Assembly: GCA_937952975.1 (NCBI GenBank)
Contig: CALFXX010000043.1
Coordinates: 1-21,062, forward strand
DNA from: an uncultured Alcaligenaceae bacterium
GTDB lineage: Bacteria; Pseudomonadota; Gammaproteobacteria; Burkholderiales; Burkholderiaceae_B
DNA: 21,062 nucleotides
Direction of reading: 5' to 3'
Below, one piece after another: positions 1 to 7,459 of the stretch; the stretch's first letter is position 1; each line of letters begins with the position of its first letter. The notes beneath the pieces are model-generated. The model saw only the letters and a program-made list of their open reading frames with translations. It ran no database searches and had not been told where the DNA came from. The translations under genes were made by a program, and so were the position numbers.

Positions 1-1
1 T

Positions 2-412
2 GCTGGTGCTGCTGGTGCAACAGGAGCAACAGGTGCAACAGGTGCAACAGGTGCAACAGGTGTAACAGGTGCTGCTGGTAGTGCAGGTGCCGCTGGGGCC
101 ACTGGTACAGTCGCCCCAGCCTATGGTTTGCTCAGTCAGTTATGGTCAAGCTTTACCACGAGTGCGCTCGGGATTTTGACAGCGGTTTTGGCAATTGGTG
201 GCTTGCTGGTCGCTTGGCTCTTGCGTCGCGCAGGTGCACGCCGCGAACTCGATGAAGTTGAGGGCGACGATACACCCGATGCATTGAACCCTAAAGCGCG
301 CAGCGCACTTGACGAAAAGCTGCAAGGGATTGATTTGAATTTAGACTCGCCCCATTCTGCCATCAAGAAAGAACCTTCTATTTCAAAGCCTGACCCTCAC
401 TCAAAAGTTTGA
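2..412 (+). CDS. fimV: FimV/HubP-like membrane protein, C-terminal end (partial)
   Basis: The reading frame is open from the left edge and ends at TGA 410-412, so only the last 136 codons are visible and the start lies outside. In order the product shows a collagen-like tract with Gly at every third residue (nt 5-106), a short linker, one membrane helix (about nt 164-225, rich in Leu, Ala and Val), two Arg residues as a cytoplasmic stop-transfer, then an acidic and finally Lys/Ser/Pro-rich tail of about 60 residues. FimV/HubP proteins are polar organisers of type IV pili and cell poles, with a periplasmic LysM part, one helix and an acidic cytoplasmic tail. In Burkholderiales the gene commonly precedes truA, as here. 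The C-terminal TPR motif seen in Pseudomonas FimV is not evident. The identification rests on topology and neighbourhood; it could be another single-pass envelope protein. Confidence 0.6.
   Translation, partial: AGAAGATGATGATGATGATGVTGAAGSAGAAGATGTVAPAYGLLSQLWSSFTTSALGILTAVLAIGGLLVAWLLRRAGARRELDEVEGDDTPDALNPKARSALDEKLQGIDLNLDSPHSAIKKEPSISKPDPHSKV
14..67 (+). repeat. Tandem 9-bp repeat (six copies) encoding Gly-Ala-Thr triplets
   Basis: Six consecutive copies of the unit ggtgcaaca begin at 14, 23, 32, 41, 50 and 59. Copy 2 has gga for ggt and copy 6 has gta for gca; the rest are identical. The unit is three codons long, so gain or loss of copies keeps the frame. It lies inside the coding sequence of the FimV-like protein and continues upstream and downstream as less exact Gly-X-Y codons. 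Confidence 0.9.
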
Positions 413-460
413 GTCAGTGTCTGTGAAGGCTGCGTCTCAGTTCAAACGGTACGGGCTTGA

Positions 461-1258
461 ATGGCCCGCTTAGCGCTCGGAATCTCGTACGACGGGCGTC
501 CCTGGCAAGGTTGGCAAAAACAGCCAAATGGGCAGACGGTACAAGACGCCCTCGAGCGAGCGTTAGCGATATTTGCAACGGTACCGGTTCACACCACATG
601 TGCCGGGCGTACCGACACCGCTGTGCATGCTCTCGGTCAAGTGGTTCATTTCGACTGTGAAATCAATCGCACCGAAGAGTCGTGGGTGCGAGGGGTCAAT
701 GCGCATCTTCCTGAATCGATTTCTGTGCAGTGGGCGCAATATGTGGCGGATGATTTTCATGCAAGATTTTCAGCGACTGCGCGCTCGTATACCTACGTGC
801 TTTTGAATAGCCGGGTTCGCCAACCGCTTTGGGCAGGCAGAGCAGGTTGGGTATTTCAACCCTTGGATGTCGTAGCAATGACACAAGCGGCCCAAGCACT
901 GCTGGGCGAGCACGACTTCAGCAGTTTTCGTTCGTCGCAATGTCAAGCCAAGTCGCCGGTGCGCACAATCACCGCGCTTCATATTGTGCAAAAAGGAAGC
1001 TTGATTCTTGTCTCGTTACAAGGCAATGCTTTTTTGCATCACATGGTGCGCAATATTATGGGGGCCTTAGTGCAAATCGGGCAGGGCAGAGCGCCGGTTG
1101 AATACATGACAACGTTATTGGCGTTAAAAGACCGAACACAGGGCGCGCCGACGTTTGCGCCTGATGGGTTGTACTTGACCGAGGTGTCCTACCCACAGGG
1201 GGCGCTTCAAGAGCGCAAGGGGCTAGGCTTTGGTTTACAAGAACTCGGTCTAGAATAA
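461..1258 (+). CDS. truA: tRNA pseudouridine(38-40) synthase TruA
   Basis: TruA converts uridines 38, 39 and 40 in the anticodon arm of many tRNAs to pseudouridine, in the cytoplasm, as a homodimer. The 265-residue length is normal for the family. The catalytic signature AGRTD is present with the nucleophilic Asp at residue 52, followed by VHA-GQ. The N-terminal ISYDG-PW-GWQKQPNG strand is typical, as is the later FLHHMVRNIMG segment of the second half. An in-frame TGA directly abuts the ATG (458-460), so no longer start is possible. The gene lies 48 bp after the FimV-like gene and 30 bp before trpF in the same direction, so co-transcription is likely. One small deviation is TDTAVHA, where many homologues have Gly in place of the first Ala. 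Identification is secure. Confidence 0.97.
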   Translation: MARLALGISYDGRPWQGWQKQPNGQTVQDALERALAIFATVPVHTTCAGRTDTAVHALGQVVHFDCEINRTEESWVRGVNAHLPESISVQWAQYVADDFHARFSATARSYTYVLLNSRVRQPLWAGRAGWVFQPLDVVAMTQAAQALLGEHDFSSFRSSQCQAKSPVRTITALHIVQKGSLILVSLQGNAFLHHMVRNIMGALVQIGQGRAPVEYMTTLLALKDRTQGAPTFAPDGLYLTEVSYPQGALQERKGLGFGLQELGLE

Positions 1259-1288
1259 GCAGTCTTCGGTTTCTCTTTAATCCTGTCT

Positions 1289-1972
1289 ATGCGCACAAGC
1301 CAACACACAACACGCACGCGTATCAAAATCTGTGGGTTGACGCGTGCTCAAGATGTGCGCGCCTGCGTCCGACTCGGCGCTGATGCCTTAGGGTTTGTTT
1401 TTTATCCGCCCAGCAAGCGTTTTGTCAGTGCTGCGCACGCAGCTGAGCTATGTGCTGACTTACCTGCGTTTATCAGTACCGTGGCGCTTTTTGTGAACCC
1501 CGAGCCCCAAGCGGTTAAAGAGGTCATCCACAGTCTGCGGCCAAGCTTGCTGCAGTTTCATGGCGACGAAGAGCCAGGCTTTTGTGTTTCATTTGGTCTG
1601 CCGTACTTAAAAGCTTTTAGAGTAGGCGCGCCTGGGCTCGATACCGCCGCGAACGTGGCACAAACCTGCAAGATGTTTTCACAGGCAGCGGGCTGGTTGT
1701 TTGATAGTTACACCCCTGCGTTTGGCGGCAGCGGGCAGGGCTTTGATCATGCATTGTTGTCTGAGGTAACAAGTGCAGTCGGCGTCTCACGCCCCATGGT
1801 GTTGTCTGGTGGCTTGAATGCTCAAAATACCGCAGCAGCGGTGCGAGCTCTGACTCCGTGGGCTGTCGATGTGAGCAGCGGCGTTGAGGATAGCCCAGGC
1901 GTGAAGTCTGAAAAAAAGATTCACGAATTCGTGCAAGCCGTGCAGCGAGCAAGCGTCGAGACAGGCCTTTGA
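1289..1972 (+). CDS. trpF: Phosphoribosylanthranilate isomerase TrpF
   Basis: TrpF catalyses the Amadori rearrangement of N-(5-phosphoribosyl)anthranilate to CdRP, the third step of tryptophan synthesis, on a TIM barrel. The general base Cys15 lies in KICGLTR and the general acid Asp139 in LFDSY. The phosphate-binding loops GGSGQGFD, LSGGLN and VDVSSGVE are present in order, and LQFHGDE is the usual central strand. Length 227 is normal; the first 11 residues (Ser/Thr/Arg-rich) are a short extension before the first barrel strand. In many Betaproteobacteria trpB and trpA follow directly. Here a tRNA gene follows instead, so the rest of the pathway must lie elsewhere. The stop codon lies inside the -35 hexamer of the tRNA promoter. 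Confidence 0.97.
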   Translation: MRTSQHTTRTRIKICGLTRAQDVRACVRLGADALGFVFYPPSKRFVSAAHAAELCADLPAFISTVALFVNPEPQAVKEVIHSLRPSLLQFHGDEEPGFCVSFGLPYLKAFRVGAPGLDTAANVAQTCKMFSQAAGWLFDSYTPAFGGSGQGFDHALLSEVTSAVGVSRPMVLSGGLNAQNTAAAVRALTPWAVDVSSGVEDSPGVKSEKKIHEFVQAVQRASVETGL

Positions 1973-1998
1973 CAGCGGGTATCTAAAACCGATACAAT
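1969..1998 (+). promoter_or_regulatory. Sigma-70 promoter of tRNA-Val
   Basis: A perfect -35 TTGACA (1969-1974) and a near-perfect -10 TACAAT (1993-1998) are separated by 18 bp. The predicted transcription start is about 2005, a few bases before the mature 5' end of tRNA-Val. The -35 box contains the trpF stop codon. Confidence 0.85.
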
Positions 1999-2010
1999 AG
2001 CGGTCTTTAC

Positions 2011-2087
2011 AGGCGGTTAGCTCAGCTGGTTAGAGCGCCACGTTGACATCGTGGAGGTCGTTGGTTCGATTCCAATACCGCCTACCA
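2011..2087 (+). tRNA. tRNA-Val (anticodon GAC)
   Basis: The 77-base sequence folds into a full cloverleaf. The acceptor stem AGGCGGT pairs with ACCGCCT, the D-arm contains TAGCTCAGCTGGTTAGAGC, the anticodon stem is CCACG/CGTGG with loop TTGACAT, and the T-arm loop is TTCGATT. Loop positions 34-36 read GAC, which decodes GUC and GUU valine codons. The discriminator is A and the terminal CCA is encoded. The gene stands alone, with no other tRNA beside it. Confidence 0.96.
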
Positions 2088-2166
2088 ATTATTCATTCGC
2101 GCATTCAGGGCTTTAGGGCTCTAGTCCTGCATTTAAAGTCGGCGCAGGTAAAATCACCAAATTGTA

Positions 2167-3471
2167 TTGAAGGCTCCCGGCCAACAATTTGGAACATCGT
2201 TGAAAAATCCCTTTAATAACGCTTATAACTCTTTGCCTTGGCTGTGGATTGGCTTGGGCGCCGTGTTGCTGCTCTTTCTTGTGCTGCAGTTACCTCCGCG
2301 TCACATTGTGATCGAGGCTGGCCCCAAAGGCGGTTTTTTCGACTCAACAGCGCTCTTGCTCAAAGAGCGCCTTGAACAGCGGGGGGTTAGTGTCTCGATC
2401 ATTAACAGTGAGGCGACTTTAAGCATCATTGGTCACGTCAATGAGTCTGCGAGTAATGTCGATATCGGATTCATCGCGCACGAGGTTAAAGCGGGCCAGT
2501 ACCCAAACGTGAAGTCGCTCGGTTCGGTCATTATGGACCCTTTATTTATTTTTGCGCGTCGCGATCTTCAGGTGCAAAGTCCAGCTGACTTTAATGACTT
2601 GAAACTAGGGGTCGGCCCCAAAAATACGGGAGGCCGTTTATTGACTGACATCATTCTTGATGAATACGGTATTACTCCAGAGTCGTCGACCTATGTTGAG
2701 TTATCGCTGCGCCAGATGGAAAACGCCTTACGTAATGGAGACATCGACGTTGGTTTTTTTCTGCAGCCGACCACCAATAAAATAGTCTCTGAAATTGGTG
2801 CCTTAGGGTACGCAAAACTAGTACCTGTGGATCATGCGTCTGCAATGGTAAAAAAATACGGCTATCTGCATCACTTGGTGATTGAACGTGGCTCTTTTTC
2901 GTTGCTCAATAACTTGCCATCCTCGAATGTAAATATGGTTGGTATACCTGCGACTGTTGTTGCGAAGAAAGATTTACATCCTGCAATCGTTGTGTTGGTG
3001 AGCCTTGCACTGAAAGACGCTTACCGGCCCCCAACCTTGGTCTCAAACAGAGCAACTTTTCCGTCGATGAACTTTGAGTTTGATGTCGATGGAGATGCCG
3101 AAGCAGATCAAATCTATCGACACAGCCCGGGTTATGTTCCATTTCTTTATCGGATTCTTAATTTTTGGATTGCTGGTTTGCTTGATAAATCGGCACTCTT
3201 TTTAAGCTTTTTGTTGAGTGCTTATTTCTTTTTGTACTACCTCGGATTTCCTCGTGCTTACGATTATTGGAAGCTTGGAATCATGGCGCGCTTTACGCGT
3301 CGACTCGAGGGCTTGGTAGAGATTGCCCGCGCAAGGCCCTTAACTGAGAAAGAGGTTAAGGAATTTATAAAAATTGAACGCTATCTTGATCCAAAAAACA
3401 AGGCATCTCAAAACGCAGCGCGATTGCTTGCTGAAATTCGGTCTGAGTTACAACTGCCTCCAAAAAATTAG
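2167..3471 (+). CDS. Membrane-anchored TAXI-family TRAP solute-binding protein
   Basis: This is a 434-residue protein with a transmembrane helix at about 23-44, a periplasmic TAXI-type (NMT1-like/PBP2) binding domain at about 48-330, a second helix at about 342-361 and a charged cytoplasmic tail of about 70 residues. The binding domain starts IVIEAGPKGGFFDSTA, the usual opening strand and loop of TAXI proteins, and continues with IGFIAHE and GVGPKNTGGRLL. TAXI proteins normally deliver solutes such as dicarboxylates or glutamate to a fused DctQM permease. No permease is visible, and instead of a cleavable signal peptide there are two membrane anchors, so a sensory or scaffolding role is possible. 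The start is uncertain: no ATG or GTG precedes the first helix. TTG 2167 is the first usual start after an in-frame TAA; TTG 2200, with GGA upstream, is an alternative. Confidence 0.82.
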   Translation: MKAPGQQFGTSLKNPFNNAYNSLPWLWIGLGAVLLLFLVLQLPPRHIVIEAGPKGGFFDSTALLLKERLEQRGVSVSIINSEATLSIIGHVNESASNVDIGFIAHEVKAGQYPNVKSLGSVIMDPLFIFARRDLQVQSPADFNDLKLGVGPKNTGGRLLTDIILDEYGITPESSTYVELSLRQMENALRNGDIDVGFFLQPTTNKIVSEIGALGYAKLVPVDHASAMVKKYGYLHHLVIERGSFSLLNNLPSSNVNMVGIPATVVAKKDLHPAIVVLVSLALKDAYRPPTLVSNRATFPSMNFEFDVDGDAEADQIYRHSPGYVPFLYRILNFWIAGLLDKSALFLSFLLSAYFFLYYLGFPRAYDYWKLGIMARFTRRLEGLVEIARARPLTEKEVKEFIKIERYLDPKNKASQNAARLLAEIRSELQLPPKN

Positions 3472-3557
3472 CAGCTCCGAAAGCTAAAAAGTTGTTTCAT
3501 GCCCTTGTAAATTAGCAGCCCTGAAAACTAAAAACTATTTCATGCCTCTGCAAATGA
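3465..3557 (+). repeat. Imperfect 44-bp tandem duplication across a gene junction
   Basis: Copy 1 (about 3465-3508) and copy 2 (about 3509-3557) both read aaattagcag, a ctaaaaa run, then tttcatgcc and a tg-aa end. They are offset by 44 bp, with a one-base indel and mostly transition differences. The unit carries the TAG stop context of the TAXI gene and the ATG start context of the formyltransferase gene. Copy 1 retains ATG CCC TTG TAA (3499-3510), a three-codon minigene. In copy 2 the matching codons are ATG CCT CTG CAA, which open the downstream gene. Confidence 0.8.
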
Positions 3558-4483
3558 GAATTTTATTTTGTACGAAGAACGATGTATTTGGTGCTTGGAT
3601 TTTGAATTGGATACTGCCCAAGCTAAGTGGCCATCAAGTCAAAGTGCTGTTGTCAGACAAGACGCGTCCTGCTGAAAATTCAGTACCTGCGTTGCTTGAA
3701 GAAAAATTTCTTGAGCGTGATCTGCCGCTTCTGGGGTTGTTTCCCATACTGGATGCGCAGTCTGGGCAGGGGCCACTAGCCACCTTTGAAGGTTGCGCGA
3801 GGCGTTACCAAGTTGAAATCAACACCGTCATTAGCATTAATGATCCTGCGAGCGAACAACAGATTCGTGAGTGGAAGCCAGACATCGTTGTTTCGGCAAG
3901 GTTTAGTCTGATTTTTAAGGACAATATCGCGCGTATCCCTCGTTTTGGAATCTTCAATGTTCATCCTGGGGCGTTACCTGGTTATGCCGGTTTGTACGCA
4001 CCGCTGCGTGGAATATTTAATAACGACGAGAAATTGGGTTGTACCCTCCATCAGGTCGATGAAGGAATCGATACCGGTGCGATTTATTCAGTTTCTTATC
4101 TCGAGTTCAGGCCAGAGCGCTCGATTTTTGGACACATCGCAGCGCTCTATGAACTGGGATTGATCAGTGTATTGCGCCTGCTTGAGACCCTTGAACAGGG
4201 TCAAACTGTGAAGCTTGAGAAACAAGACCCGCAGCGTTTTCGGTATTATCGTTTGCCAGAACAAGAGGTCTTTACTGAACTTGAGCATCGTGGTGTGCAG
4301 GTTGTCTCTTACAGTGTTTATAGCGAGTTCATCCGCCAATTTATTGCACCCGAATTTATGGCGCGATTTTCGCCTTCACTTCAAGCGATCGAACTTGAAG
4401 GCCTCGTGAATAGTTTAAAAACTGTTGGTGTTGAACAAACCCTGTCGAATTTCAAGACTCAAATACGCGCGAGAACGGGCTGA
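3542..4483 (+). CDS. Formyltransferase-fold protein, substrate unknown
   Basis: This is a 313-residue protein of the formyl transferase N-domain family (PF00551), which moves a formyl group from 10-formyltetrahydrofolate to an amine or hydroxyl. The Asn-His-Asp catalytic set is intact: N139 and H141 in FNVHPGALPGY, and D177 in DEGIDTGAI. The spacing matches the N106-H108-D144 set of methionyl-tRNA formyltransferase. The N-terminus MRILFCTKNDVFG is not that of the tRNA enzyme, and no clear FMT C-terminal OB domain is seen. The last 100 residues are only loosely recognisable. It could act on a sugar amine, an amino acid or another small metabolite. ATG 3554 (giving MRILF) is an equally reasonable start; neither start has a good Shine-Dalgarno. 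The gene is 70 bp after the TAXI gene and converges on the operon to the right. Confidence 0.78.
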   Translation: MPLQMRILFCTKNDVFGAWILNWILPKLSGHQVKVLLSDKTRPAENSVPALLEEKFLERDLPLLGLFPILDAQSGQGPLATFEGCARRYQVEINTVISINDPASEQQIREWKPDIVVSARFSLIFKDNIARIPRFGIFNVHPGALPGYAGLYAPLRGIFNNDEKLGCTLHQVDEGIDTGAIYSVSYLEFRPERSIFGHIAALYELGLISVLRLLETLEQGQTVKLEKQDPQRFRYYRLPEQEVFTELEHRGVQVVSYSVYSEFIRQFIAPEFMARFSPSLQAIELEGLVNSLKTVGVEQTLSNFKTQIRARTG

Positions 4484-4505
4484 GCCAGTTGTTTGCTCGT
4501 CTGAA

Positions 4506-5528
4506 TTAGTTCACGATTTCAGCGATCTTCACGACCCGTATTGGTGGATAACGTTGTAGCTCCTTCGCTACACGCATGTTCACAATCAATGAGAAGCCGG
4601 GTGGAGCCACGATCGGTATATTTTTGGGTTCGATTTTTTTAACTAAGATCATCTCGGCTTTGGCGGCTGTCAGTTGACCAACTGTTGTGTAGCGGTTGAC
4701 TACGCCAAATAGTGCATCGGATTCAAGTACAACCAGTTCAGAGACTGCTAAAACCGGTAGGTTTTTTTTGACCGCATGTTTAGTAATGACATCTCGGTTT
4801 AGTAATAAAAAAGTATCGGGCGCAAAATACATTAAATCGACTTTGTCATTTACCATTTCGTCAATGAGGGTTGGTAGGCTGGCAGCGTCAGGTTTGCCAT
4901 TTGCGTCTAATTGAACCGAACGCGACACTAATTCAAAATTAAACTTTGTTTGTGCCAGTTCAAGTTCAGTCTGAATTACCTTTGAGTTATCTTCTGTTGG
5001 ATTCAAGATATATCCAACGCGCTTGAAAGGCATGTAGAGGCGCGCCACGTTGAGTTGAGTTTCAACAGGCACGATGTAAAGGGTGCCAGAAACGTTTCGC
5101 CCTGGTGAATGCAGGCTAGAAACTAATTTTGATCCCACCGGAGTCGAGGCAATCATAAACAGCGCGGGTACCTCAGTCACGTGTTTTGCTGGGTCGACGT
5201 TCTCGGTGGTGCCAAGCATCGCGAGTGATACTGTGGTGCCCCACGTCACAAGTAGATCGGGTTTCGTAGCTTTTACATGTTTGACAAACTCTGGCAAAAG
5301 CTGAGTATTTGTTTTTGCGTCGAGGATCTCGATTTCTACTGGAATCCTATTGTCGGCCCAGTAGTTTTTAAAGCCTAGGCATGCATCCTCACAGCCCCGA
5401 AAAACCACCATTGTGATCTTAAAGGGTTTGGTTTCGAGCGCCCAGACGGGCGTAAAAGCACTGCCGAGTAACCAGCAACCAATGCTCAAGAGCGCTAGAA
5501 CGACAGCTTTTAGTCGATGCAGTTTCAT
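4506..5528 (-). CDS. Periplasmic substrate-binding protein, ABC_sub_bind (PF04392) type
   Basis: From the ATG at 5528 the product is 340 residues: a signal peptide of about 30 residues ending VWA, then a two-lobed type I periplasmic binding fold. Visible hallmarks are ITMVVFRGCEDAC near the start of the mature protein, KPDLLVTWGTT, a SPGRNVSGT segment typical of this family, and the hinge strand RVGYILNPTEDN. Cys46 and Cys50 are close together and could form a disulphide. A longer in-frame reading to 5609 exists, but the 5528 start overlaps the upstream stop by ATGA and places the signal peptide at the N-terminus, so it is preferred. It is the last gene of a three-gene operon. No ABC permease or ATPase is nearby; the partner in the operon is an MFS protein, so the label ABC may mislead. 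The ligand is unknown. Confidence 0.83.
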   Translation of the reverse strand: MKLHRLKAVVLALLSIGCWLLGSAFTPVWALETKPFKITMVVFRGCEDACLGFKNYWADNRIPVEIEILDAKTNTQLLPEFVKHVKATKPDLLVTWGTTVSLAMLGTTENVDPAKHVTEVPALFMIASTPVGSKLVSSLHSPGRNVSGTLYIVPVETQLNVARLYMPFKRVGYILNPTEDNSKVIQTELELAQTKFNFELVSRSVQLDANGKPDAASLPTLIDEMVNDKVDLMYFAPDTFLLLNRDVITKHAVKKNLPVLAVSELVVLESDALFGVVNRYTTVGQLTAAKAEMILVKKIEPKNIPIVAPPGFSLIVNMRVAKELQRYPPIRVVKIAEIVN

Positions 5529-7459
5529 AGTTTGGCCTGTGAGCGGCGGCCTGGTATGGCAAGCCCGAGGTTGCCTAGCCCGAGAAGAATAACCACGGCG
5601 CCTAGCCACACAGTGGTTTCTCTGTAGTCAAAACGCAGTGATAAAACGGCCACTAGCGCGGCGCCTAAAATCCCCCCGATACGATCAAAGGTACGCGCTA
5701 GCGCGAGTGTGTGCGCTGGATTGACGTGCGGCAATTCAGTGCGCGCAGTGGCAAGCAAGACAGCAACGGCAGGCGCAAGAACCAAACTTTGACCGGCGCC
5801 CAGTAGAGTGATTGCGCCCGCCAAGGCAAGTGGGGTGTTGAACCAGATCATAAGAAGGCTGCCAGAGCCTGTCAGCAGCGAACCAGCAATCATTAACGCG
5901 AGCTTATTTGTGGCGGTCGAGTTCAGTCGACTGAGTAAAAAGTTGCCTATTGCCAAAGTGACGTAATAAAACATAAAAAACTGACCGATACTCGTCTGGG
6001 TCAAGCGATACTGCAGTAGCAATATTGGGGTTAGATAAAACAGTAGACCCGCTAGCATGAGCTTGCCTGACGCAACATCACACAACAAGATGATCCAAAT
6101 TCGCCTGTTATGCAAGAGTTCAGAAAAGCTCTGGGTGGTTGACGAGGTTGGCGTTGAGTGTGTTTTGTTCCTTTGCTCTTGAGGCATATTCAGGCCACGA
6201 AACAACAACCACGAACAGAGGGCAGTTGCTGCCGCAACGATCATTGCCCCCGAGAGTCCGATTAATTCAGCAATTACCGCTCCGATCGGAGCGCCGCATA
6301 AAGAGGCCGCAGTGACGGCAGCCACAAAGGTTGCGAGCCCGCGCGTTGTGGTCGTGTCTGTCTTGGCAGTTTGCGCAATGTAAATTTGACAGGTGACGGT
6401 GGCAACCGCATAGCCAACGGCACAAACGGCACGTAAGCCGACCACCTCTAAGACATTGTTTGCAAACGCCAGCCCCCCAAGGCCAAGCGTCGAGATGACG
6501 ACGCTCCATTTGAAGGCGTTTCGCAAACCTACACGTTGAACGATCCCGCCACCAAAGAGTGTGCCTAAACCAGCGAACAGCATGTAGGACATGATCGGCA
6601 GCGCGATATCGATGTCGACTGTCAACAAAGCCTTTGTACTAGCGATCTCTTTGACATAGATGGGTAGAAACGAACGAAGTAGTTCTTCGGCAAATACAAA
6701 CAGAAATAGTGCAAGGCGCACATCACGTGCCTGCGGTTCGTTCCAGTCTTTGACTATAGCGCCTAAACTTGAGCGTGATACTTGTGCGCTGATAGAGAGA
6801 AGCCGTTGTTGGGTGACCTCGACGAGCACAGCAAAAGGCCCAGAAACCGTATGGCTTAACGACCGTTGCGTTTGGCCCGTTTTTAAACCTTTGAGCATCG
6901 CTACCCAGATGTTCATTGGCCTGAGAATCCACAGCAAAGAGAAAAACAAGGCGATTTCAATACCCACGGTGACTGCGACTAAAGAAACGACTGCCGCGTC
7001 GCCAAACATGATTTGTAATTTTTCTTGGATATAGGATGCGCGTACGCCGATTGTGACGCCAGGTCGTGATTGTTCAGCTGGGATGTCTTCAATAATTTCG
7101 TTGTTGCTTTTACGCTGATTCGACCCATCGCGAAATTTGATGTACATCAGACCGTTCAGATCTTTGATTTGTATGAATTCGATCTCAGGATTGTCTTGAA
7201 GTGTGTCCGCTAAAAAGTCTTCTACCCCAACGAGAGATTCAAATGGGATGCCGAGCTTAAGCGCACTTTGAATTGTCTCTCGAACTGAATTCGCGACCAC
7301 GGTGCTTTTTAGAGCGACCTGGGGAAAGAGAATTCGCTCGAAATTGCTTAGCGTGAACAGAGTCAATGCCAGCGCCGCACCAAGTCCGACGATCAACAGC
7401 GCAGCACAAGTGCGAATTGCGAGCGTGCGCTCGATGCTGCGCATTCGCTGCGTGGTCAT
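5525..7459 (-). CDS. Fusion of periplasmic sensor module and MFS transporter
   Basis: The 644-residue product combines two parts. Residues 17-40 and 156-179 are membrane helices that enclose a periplasmic domain (about 41-155) resembling small Cache/PAS-like sensor domains, with DNPEIEFIQIKDLNG in its core. A polar, HAMP-like stretch (181-245) follows. Residues 246-635 form an MFS transporter with about 12 helices, a GRxG-like loop after helix 2 (GGGIVQRVGLRNAF) and a Thr/Ser-rich central loop near 430. MFS proteins are usually about 400 residues without such an extension. An ordinary reading is ligand-controlled transport or efflux. Both ends overlap neighbours by ATGA (7456-7459 and 5525-5528), so the three products are probably made in set ratio. 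The domain classes are inferred from helix pattern and motifs; the substrate is unknown. Confidence 0.82.
   Translation of the reverse strand: MTTQRMRSIERTLAIRTCAALLIVGLGAALALTLFTLSNFERILFPQVALKSTVVANSVRETIQSALKLGIPFESLVGVEDFLADTLQDNPEIEFIQIKDLNGLMYIKFRDGSNQRKSNNEIIEDIPAEQSRPGVTIGVRASYIQEKLQIMFGDAAVVSLVAVTVGIEIALFFSLLWILRPMNIWVAMLKGLKTGQTQRSLSHTVSGPFAVLVEVTQQRLLSISAQVSRSSLGAIVKDWNEPQARDVRLALFLFVFAEELLRSFLPIYVKEIASTKALLTVDIDIALPIMSYMLFAGLGTLFGGGIVQRVGLRNAFKWSVVISTLGLGGLAFANNVLEVVGLRAVCAVGYAVATVTCQIYIAQTAKTDTTTTRGLATFVAAVTAASLCGAPIGAVIAELIGLSGAMIVAAATALCSWLLFRGLNMPQEQRNKTHSTPTSSTTQSFSELLHNRRIWIILLCDVASGKLMLAGLLFYLTPILLLQYRLTQTSIGQFFMFYYVTLAIGNFLLSRLNSTATNKLALMIAGSLLTGSGSLLMIWFNTPLALAGAITLLGAGQSLVLAPAVAVLLATARTELPHVNPAHTLALARTFDRIGGILGAALVAVLSLRFDYRETTVWLGAVVILLGLGNLGLAIPGRRSQAKL

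Noticed and set aside
1..120. CRISPR-like repeats at the left edge
   Set aside because: The 9-bp units are in-frame codons (Gly-Ala-Thr) with no spacers, so they are a coding repeat.
4484..4505. Bidirectional terminator between the convergent genes
   Set aside because: The 22-bp gap has only short weak complementarity (GAGC/GCTC) and no T-run.
4628..4636. ggttcgatt matching part of the tRNA-Val T-loop, considered as an attachment-site copy
   Set aside because: The match is only about 9 bases and does not continue into the tRNA 3' end; no integrase or other flank supports it.
5529..5609. 27-residue N-terminal extension of the binding protein
   Set aside because: It is rich in Arg and Pro, overlaps the coding end of the MFS gene and would bury the signal peptide. 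The ATGA-overlapping start at 5528 is far better.
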